Source: Elymus sibiricus (Eukaryota; Streptophyta; Magnoliopsida; Poales; Poaceae). Taken from it: a stretch of 64,000 bases of DNA. The stretch lies in assembly GCA_039707655.1 (NCBI GenBank), contig CM077676.1, positions 426,103,379 to 426,167,378 of the forward strand. Reading direction: 5' to 3'. Positions 57,439 to 64,000 of this stretch are shown piece after piece. The notes below the pieces were generated by a model, which saw only the letters and a program-made list of their open reading frames with translations, did no database searches and was not told the origin of the DNA. The position numbers were made by a program, and so were the translations under genes. Numbering within the stretch: the first letter of the stretch is position 1; every line of letters starts with the position of its first letter.

Positions 57439-58152
57439 CTATATCTTCTTGGCACGCTTGATCATGACGCTGCGGCTGTCCGTGTACTCCTCGGTCACGG
57501 GAAGCAGACACGCCCTCATGTCCAAGATCCGCCTGTACATGTCGTAGCATGCGTATGCGTCCTTGGCCGCGTAGGTGATGGAGGCTAGATTCAGAGGTAC
57601 CTCCCACGTGTTCAGGTCCTTCGTATCCACATCTTCTTTCATGTTGGTGTAGCAGGGGTCGATGATGGCCGCGGCGAGGTCAACCACGGAGTCCTCCTCT
57701 TGCCCGTTGCCGATGATCTTGTATTGCTTCTGGATGTCGACGAGCTTCTTGCACCAGATGGCCGAATCGTAAAGCACAGTGGTGTTCTTCCCGCTCTCCA
57801 CTGTAGCGAAGGTGCAGTCGGCGGTGCCGATGAAATGGGCGAATGCTCCAGAACCCCTGATGGCCCTACAGTAGTGGTAGACTAGAACCTCATCCCGCAT
57901 GCATACCTAGGCGACGGCGATCCACTGGTCCCTGTCAGGAGACTAATGGATGGGCATAAGGTCTAGTCCCGCGACCTTGTGCTTCTCGTCCTGTAGGTAC
58001 TGCTTGAACTTGGCGACGCAGAGCTTCATCGAGTCCGGATCGTTGGTGTACATCACATTCAACTTGGTGCTGCCATGGGTCTGAACGGCGAACTCAAAGG
58101 CGAACTCCTTGCTGGAGTCCATATCCAGTAGGCTCACCCCTCGGATCACCAT
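57439..58152 (-). pseudogene. 3'-5' exonuclease (WRN/RNase D-like) domain pseudogene
   Basis: Minus-strand frame from MVIRGVSLLDMD (58152) to IKRAKKI and the stop at 57439, about 237 codons, interrupted by TAG at 57943-57945 and TAG at 57907-57909. It resembles the large grass family of short 3'-5' exonuclease-domain proteins: KVAGLDL (motif I region, where the usual Asp-x-Glu reads DLM), CMRDEVLVYHYCRA, EDSVVDLAAAIIDP and YAAKDAYACYDMY (motif III, Tyr and Asp kept). Loss of the motif I Glu and two stops mean no activity. A TAAATAAGG element (58258) and a short leader precede the ATG, so this looks like a decayed gene copy and not a processed one. It may have been carried by G. Confidence 0.72.
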
Positions 58153-58960
58153 TGGAGTCTCTTTTCACGCAGAGTTGTTGTGGCGGTTCTCATTTTGTGG
58201 GGATTGGGGGCAGGGGGGAAGATGAAGACGATGGGGAGATATGGACAGCGGAGGGCTCCTTATTTACGCTGGGGATCGGTGTGTAGTGGGGTACTGGGGG
58301 CGGCAGCAGCAGTTTGTTTTTCCAATCTTGGGGAAGTGTCGCCAGTCAACGTAGGGGGTAGGCGGCGGCATCAGTTCGTTTTTGCACTCTTGGGGAACTG
58401 CAATCGCCGGTGAACGTAATGGGTATAGGTGGCATCAGTTACTACCCCCTCCTCCCTCGCATGCTGCACGCCCCCCCCGACCCATTCAAACGCCTCCATT
58501 AAACTGGCGTGGAAGCCGAGAAACCTATTCTGTCCACATGTCCCTTCACGAGAGGGTCGGCATTGGCACTGTAATAGCGAGTGTTAGTGTGGTCGCTTTA
58601 CTTAAATTTTATTCTTAAAACAAGCAAAGCATTGGCTCGTTCTATCAGTGCCATAAAATCAACATGCAAAACAATTATAATTATTATTCTCTTGACGCAC
58701 GCAAATAGCTCATTTGCCGCGCTTTCAAACAGACAATACTACCAAATTTGAACAGATTGTTAGGGTTGCTGTCCTCTGCATCATCATGCCGTGTTTCACA
58801 TCTTGCAACATTCACAACCAACTCATAAAATTCAAATAATAAGTACAAGAAAGATGCCTACGCATCTCAATGATTCACAGATCAGAGCCAATAGTTACTG
58901 TTTAACTAAAACGTTGTGAGAATGTTAACAAATAAATAAAATCGATCGATGCTTCGTGTA
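58153..58960. other. Promoter-like and AT-rich sequence, no gene seen
   Basis: 58160-58480 is a GC-rich leader/promoter of the exonuclease pseudogene, with a GGCGGCATCAGTTCGTTTTTGC-like repeat (58362; partial at 58430). 58560-58960 is AT-rich without recognisable content. Confidence 0.4.
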
Positions 58961-58964
58961 AGAC

Positions 58965-59398
58965 ATTTTATTCAAGGATTTGCTGAAACATTGAAACCAG
59001 TCCCGTTTACGGCCACGCATGTCAAACGTTGGCAGATGAACATTTTCTGGATATGGACCAGGCTCATGAGATAAAGTGCATCGCTAAGGAGATGGAGCTC
59101 CTGAAGTGCGAGTTGCTGGACAAGTTTGTCGCGGGTTTCATTATTGCAAAACTCCCTCCTTCATGGAGGAACTTTGCTACTTCTCTCAAGCACTTGAGGC
59201 ATGAATTCTCTGTTGAGGATGTCATCGGCCATCTAAGTGTTGAGCAGAACTCGAGAGCAAAGCTCACACGCGAAAGGGGCAGAGGGTTCTTCTAGCACCA
59301 ATGTGGTGCAGAAGAATTTCCACAAGTTCAAGGGAAAGAACACTGTCCAGCACCAAGAACTTGGCGAATGCTTTGACCATCCCAACATCTGTAGCTGA
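58965..59398 (+). pseudogene. Copia-type retrotransposon gag fragment
   Basis: ETLKPVPFTATHVKRWQ (about 58987) then, after an internal deletion, AHEIKCIAKEMELLK, DKFVAGFIIAKLPPSWRNF and EFSVEDVIGHLSVEQNSRAK (59029-59295), the UBN2-type Copia gag pattern. A frameshift near 59275 moves NVVQKNFHKFKGKN into another frame. No protease, integrase or LTR is nearby, so it is an isolated fragment. Confidence 0.8.
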
Positions 59399-59399
59399 G

Positions 59400-59690
59400 T
59401 ATTCTTGTTTGCACAAATAATGAAAAAGCATGATTACTATAATAGTGGCACTAGTTGTATCAACTTTATTTTCTTAATGGGAAAAAAGATTGTGATACAA
59501 TAGCTTTATATAAAAAAATACAACGCTAGCACAGTATGACAAAGCACGGTCATGTGGATGAAGGACAGTACTGACCAGTGTGAGATGACTTTGTGAGATC
59601 AAGTTGTTCTTCAGGTCCCCGTATCTTGCCATGATGGCGATTCATTGACATCTATCAACAACTTCAGTGTGTCAGTAGAAGGAGGGGCCT
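59400..59690. other. No feature recognised
   Basis: AT-rich sequence between the Copia gag fragment and the motif cluster. No frame or repeat I can name. Confidence 0.3.
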
Positions 59691-59699
59691 TGAGTCATT

Positions 59700-60620
59700 C
59701 CATTCTCTTTTTTTGTGCAGTTCAACTAAAATTACGGTGCTCGCCATGCTGCGAGGGAGAGAGGGGGCCCGCGCCACCTCGATGGTACGCCTCATGGACT
59801 GAACTAGTTCAGTGTACATGCTATGTGGTTGATGCAGTGCAAATGGACTCAATTCTCCTGGATACGCCTTCAGCAAGTTATCTACATTGGAAATGAGATG
59901 ATAGTTAAGATAGTAGCTCTATTATAACTGTATTATTACTTCATTTTATCAGTGGCACTAGCGGTGCCAAAACATCGCCTCAAATTATTAGTGGCATTAC
60001 ATTAAGATGCAAAAACAATATCATTATTGCTTTCTCATAGCAGTGCAAAAACAGTAGCACAAGATCACTAGCTGAATGCAGAGTCAAAATCAACCAAACA
60101 GGAACATACCCGGTCATGGGAACCATAACTACAGTCAACGCCATTGTAGACGGGTTGACACCAGTCACCAACATGGATGATTCAATTCATGCGACCTTTT
60201 TGTGCAGTTCACCTAAAATGAAGCAATGTTTGCATCATGCAGCTAGCAAGATGTGCTTGGTCCCATGAGCTGGCAGCTTCTCCTTCATTAGTTGCACTAA
60301 AATTTGAGCAACATCAAGGTTGGCTGTCATGCTCATGGAAGGTGCAACTATAATTTGCTTATCCTTTTGTGCAGTTCCACTAAAATCAAGTGCCATTGTG
60401 GTGACGGTGACGGCTAATCTTGCAAAGGTTAATAAACTGTTGCATGAGATTACCGGTAGAGTTAGACAAAGAGGTTAGGAACTCCAATCACCCTTTGTGC
60501 AATTCCACTAAAATCAAGAGACATTGGCCATGTGACATTTTAGTAGAACTGCACAAGACACTCTTTCAAAAAAAAAACCAAAGTGTTTTCTGCAGTTCAC
60601 CAAAAGGTCACAATAGCAAC
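59700..60620. repeat. Dispersed TTTGTGCAGTTCCACTAAAA motif cluster
   Basis: The motif, or a close variant, occurs on the plus strand near 59713, 60199, 60367, 60498 and 60588 and inverted near 60537 (TTTTAGTAGAACTGCACAA), at irregular spacing. It resembles transposon subterminal repeats, but no matching termini were found. Confidence 0.6.
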
Positions 60621-60770
60621 GAGGTGAAATGGATATCCCTATCTGCACAAAAAGATAGAAAGAAAACAATTACTGGTCAATAACAAGATATGAAACATAC
60701 ACGAAATGAAAAGAGGCATCTATCTTCATGGCAATCATGCAAGGACAATAGAAATTTTAAAACGGCAGCA

Positions 60771-61160
60771 TTGCTTCATATTACTCGAAGCATTATGATG
60801 AACAATGACATCGGTCAAATATGCCATTACATTAATGGTGGCATTGCTTCGTTTTACCAGCTACATTTGATTAACAACAGCTAAATAGTTGGTATAAGCG
60901 CATGGGACAGTGGGGACACTAGGACATTCACCAACGTGAAGAAGCAACTTACTTATCATAATGGGAAATCTAGCAGGAGAGTAGCATTTGTAAAACAGTT
61001 TAATTACATCATATTACTGGAGGCATTAGATTAACAACAACATTGGTTAGACATGTCCTTACTTTAACAGTGCGATTGCTTCATTTTACAAGTGCCATTA
61101 CATTAACAACATCAAAAGGTTGGTACAAGGGCATGCAAACAGTGGACACATCAGCACCAT
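60771..61160 (+). repeat. Degenerate ~240-bp direct duplication
   Basis: 60771-60922 and 61006-61155 share CATATTACT.GA.GCATTA, ATTGCTTC.TTTTAC, TTAACAACA and GGTTGGTA...CAGTGG blocks in the same order. The copies are clearly diverged. Confidence 0.55.
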
Positions 61161-61169
61161 GTACCTACA

Positions 61170-62690
61170 AGGAGGCATAATGTGGTGAGGCCGAGTTTGT
61201 TGCCCCGAGCAACAAACATTCAACCCAGATCTGGGATGGTCCCAAATTTAGTTCTCTTTAGGCACCTTTTACTACATGAGGACAGCAAATCTAATCCTGG
61301 ACATACTCTGTTGACTTGTCCCCCAGCTGCCACTTTCTTTCCTTCTTCCACCAATAATAGATCTGTTCCTTATCCAGTTTGTATTGCGTTTTCCCTTTAT
61401 TTCCCTTTTGAACCAAGAGACCGGTTGGGTAGCCAGTCTCTACAAATTTCCCCCCTTCTATTTCATCTTTGAATCAAGTCCTAGATTCATGCTACACCTT
61501 TCCCCCCTTTATTCCCTATTTGAACCAAGTCCTAGATTCGGCTGCATGAAGTAGCTTTACCTCTAATAATAGTAAAAATTAAGGTGGCTTTGGAACAGCT
61601 GATGGAAGTAGAAAAAGATCCACATGCAGCCACGTGGGGAGCTGGGGCAGTAGAGCAAGGCCATTTTCGAAGGAAGTTATACCTGAGGGTCGTCGGGATG
61701 TGGCTAGGAGGGCGGCCGGAGCCCAAATCTGGCCACAATACGGCATGGAGGAGGAAGGGGTTGGAGGCCCTCCCGAGCCGGCACTGTGTCAGAGTAAATG
61801 GCACGGGCAGTCGATCGGGACACGCCGGCAGCTGTGGGTCTCCTCCCTAGCCGCCGACGACCGCGTGAACGATGCACCTACTCCCCTACCCCGGCCGAGG
61901 GGATCCGGCCGGATCTATGCCCAGCGGTGAGCAGAGAGAGAGAGTGCGGCCACCGCTATCTTGTTTAGATCTGGAGAGGGTGAGAGACTAGAGAGAGCAA
62001 CCCTGGTAAAGCAAGCGCTGAGGCTCCTCCCGTACATATAGTGGAGTGATTTTCTTTTTCTCTCCACAACAAACGTTTCAATTTGTGTACGTGACATTAA
62101 AGAATAGAAACTCTCTATTTAACGTGCTACAGTGAACAAAACTCCACGGCGTCCAGGAGTACTACTAGTATTGTTCACTTGTGGACCCCAGTACTCCATT
62201 CATTGAACAACCACATGGGTGAATATATATAGAGAGAGAACAAACAAGCTAGAACTCTTTTGGCTTTGAGATATCGATGGTACCGTTTGACCACACTGCA
62301 TCAATGGAGTCAGTACTTTGAAGTTGCCGTAATGCGTGGCTTTTGCAGTTCCCATCTACTACATTTTGTTTGATATACGTATAAACACATGTACGGTTTA
62401 CATTCCGAATTGCTAGCTAGAACTTGAACTGTATTTGTTTTCAACAAAAAGTGGAATCAAATGTTTGAACTCATGATCTTAGCGTTTGCAGAGAAAAAGT
62501 AAAGGGCCATCGATCTTTGTTCTGCTTTTGAACATACTACAACATATGCAACCCTTTTGTGAAAATGACCAGATATGTTATAAAAAGTTCACCATGAGTA
62601 CTACAAAGCATCTCAAACATAATAAAAATTACATCAATATTCCGAGACCACCGAACGACCTACTACCGTCACAACAAGCCGTCGACGCAC
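61170..62690. other. Unassigned sequence
   Basis: 61590-61930 is GC-rich with short overlapping frames on both strands. 62080-62640 is AT-rich with a TATATATAGAGAGAGAG run at 62224. I see no conserved motif, terminal repeat or splice pattern. Confidence 0.3.
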
Positions 62691-62693
62691 TGC

Positions 62694-63060
62694 TGTTGCC
62701 GCCATCCTACCTGAGCCGGCTTGACCTCGTCGATGACAGCCGGGAAGTGTTTGTGCACTTGCCCCTAAGGAGCGGCGACCCGAAGCCATAGTAGTCGTAA
62801 TTAATGTGAAGGACCTAATTAATATAACACAAAATTTCGCCACACAGGAAACCCTAGCCATACCGCCCCAAGGAGATGACATGAATCTACGTTGGAGCTC
62901 CATCGACTATGCCCTGACGAGGATCAGAGCTCGAAAGACAAACTCATACAAGATGTGTCGATCGATATTGCCGCTGTCCTACCGGAGTCGGCTTCACCAT
63001 TTTGAACGATAAACGGGAAGTCTTCGTGCAGATGCCCATAAGGACCAGAGCCGTAGAGCC
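62694..63060 (+). repeat. Degenerate direct repeat, ~272-bp period
   Basis: 62694-62790 and 62966-63050 share GCCG(C/T).TCCTACC.GAG.CGGCTT, GGGAAGT.TT.GTGCA and GCCC.TAAGGA blocks. A GAGGATC.GAGC...GACAAACTCA block at 62920 recurs at 63450. The origin is unknown. Confidence 0.55.
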
Positions 63061-63181
63061 GTATTGTGTGTTTGGTTGCATTCTCATCTTAGCATAGTTG
63101 TTCCCTCTTTGTGCTTGCTCATCTTAGCATCCCTCTTCATGCATGCTCCTAGTGTATTTGTGTCAAGCTAGCGTGGACGCA

Positions 63182-63345
63182 TGCACCCTTCATACACTCT
63201 ACCAAACACCCAAAAGTGGGTCGAGAAGGGAACTTTTGCTCTCGTGCACCCTTCATACACCCTACCAAACACCAAAAAGTGGGTCGAGAGCGGAACTTTT
63301 GCTCTCGTGCACCCTTCTTACTCCCTACCAAAACACACCCTTCTC
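63182..63345 (+). repeat. 63-bp tandem repeat (about 2.6 copies)
   Basis: Units start at TGCACCCTTC at 63182, 63245 and 63308. The period is a multiple of three, which keeps a frame open (HPSYTLPN...KWVE...GTFALV). The opposite strand is also open, so coding is not implied. Confidence 0.85.
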
Positions 63346-63560
63346 GTCGTTGAACCCTTGTAATTATCCGAAGCACTTGACACCTAATCTCGCCAGATGA
63401 CAATACGCTCATGTTCCATCCACCATGTCTAGACGGACGAACTCGAGGAGGATCGGAGCCTGGAGGACAAACTCAAAGGAGAAGTGCCCCCATCCGAGTG
63501 AGGGCTGCGCGTGCGTGGACTAAAAAACCCTAATGTAAACTACTAACTGGAGCGAAGGCC

Positions 63561-63633
63561 CCTGGATTCGCCTCCCCGCCACCAGTGGCCCAGCGGTGGG
63601 AAGAGGGGAGGGGCGAATCCACGGGATCACCGG
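63561..63633. repeat. GC-rich imperfect inverted repeat
   Basis: GGATTCGCCTCCCCGCCACC (63564-63583) faces GGTGGGAAGAGGGGAGG and GGCGAATCC (63595-63620) across a short loop. It could form a hairpin. No poly-T follows. Confidence 0.6.
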
Positions 63634-63639
63634 TGAAGC

Positions 63640-64000
63640 ATGGAGCGGGGAGGTTGCCCTAGCTGCCTAGGGTGGGGGAGTAGATTTGTATTCATACCAA
63701 AATAGATTCGAATTTTATTGGTACTGTACAGTACTATATAGCTGGTGTGTCGACCTTTTATTTATTTATTTCTCAACATATCTACAGCCCGTATGTTACT
63801 ATCGCTCATCTCTCTTTTCTACTGTACTCTAGTACTTAGTATTATCTTAGCCTGCCTAAAAAAAAGTAACTCAGCCGTATGTTACCATCGCTCGTCTCTC
63901 TTTTAGTATTGTAGTAGTAGTAACGCGACGCGCATTCCATTCGGTGAGCGGCGTGCCGGGCCGACCATGGGGGTGCGACGCGAACGCGACGGGCATGCTA
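63640..64000. other. Unassigned right edge
   Basis: GTATGTTACTATCGCTC.TCTCTCTTTT recurs at 63790 and 63878 (a direct repeat about 88 apart). The last 60 bases become CG-rich with GCGACGCGAACGCGAC, which may be the start of another CACTA-type array. Confidence 0.35.

Noticed and set aside
63066..63340. Possible small PIF/Harbinger element between TGTGTTTGGTTG and ACCAAAACACACCC
   Set aside because: The ends match only loosely and no TTA/TAA duplication is visible, so I list only the tandem repeat inside it.
48155..64000. Right terminus of CACTA G and 3' LTR of element D
   Set aside because: I looked for a reversed CACTACAAA end and for a TGATACGTCTCC LTR after 48155 and found neither; they probably lie beyond the window or were lost.

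Overview
The window looks like nuclear DNA of a Triticeae grass (wheat, Aegilops, barley or rye type). I see almost nothing but nested transposable elements: large retrotransposon derivatives with 4.4 kb LTRs, Athila-type Gypsy LTRs opening TGATACGTCTCC with a tRNA-Asp primer site, CACTA elements opening CACTACTAGG or CACTACAAAA, PIF/Harbinger elements, a Mutator-like element and a Stowaway MITE. No intact host gene, tRNA or rRNA was found. Family names come from memory of Triticeae repeats and are tentative; boundaries come from LTR ends, terminal inverted repeats and target-site duplications (TSDs) read directly from the sequence.

Layout. 1-11384: a LARD-like element on the plus strand (5' LTR cut by the window edge, non-coding internal domain, complete 3' LTR). 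It sits inside an older minus-strand LARD-like LTR that survives as three pieces (11385-12452, 19920-20372, 24101-25440). That LTR was also split by a complete non-autonomous Athila-like element (12453-19914, TSD CTCAC) and by a CACTA (20373-24100). The old LTR abuts a broken Gypsy integrase (25441-26490, minus). 26866-29107 is a PIF/Harbinger element (TSD TTA) with a second one inside it (27440-28988, TSD TAA). A solo LTR (29526-30069, TSD GAAGC) lies in a GC-rich repeat tract. 30075-33306 is the least repetitive part and holds exon-like pieces of an unidentified gene, followed by a Stowaway MITE (33307-33387).

33429-48154 is an Athila-like element D (plus). It carries a Mutator-like element in its 5' LTR (34380-35950, 9-bp TSD) and a complete second copy of its own family, E, in opposite orientation within gag (37941-45915, TSD CTAAG). 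Both copies encode only gag and an aspartic protease. D is then interrupted by a CACTA, G, from 48155, full of subterminal arrays and holding another CACTA, F (50990-55096, TSD TTG). The rest (57300-64000) has a broken 3'-5' exonuclease-domain gene, a Copia gag fragment and several unexplained short repeats. The right end of G and the 3' LTR of D were not found.

The most interesting signal is in the two related CACTA copies C and F. Each carries the same spliced gene, one non-coding exon plus four coding exons, for a B3-like protein of about 300 residues, with no visible transposase. Each copy is broken by different stop codons. Copy C also has an approximately 80-bp-arm hairpin just downstream of the gene. 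Second come the Athila-like elements. One (B) carries an unrelated, unrecognised ORF instead of gag-pol. All three share non-coding motifs: repeated TTCACTTATAT boxes, internal copies of the polypurine tract, and a GGGAGGCAACCC box.
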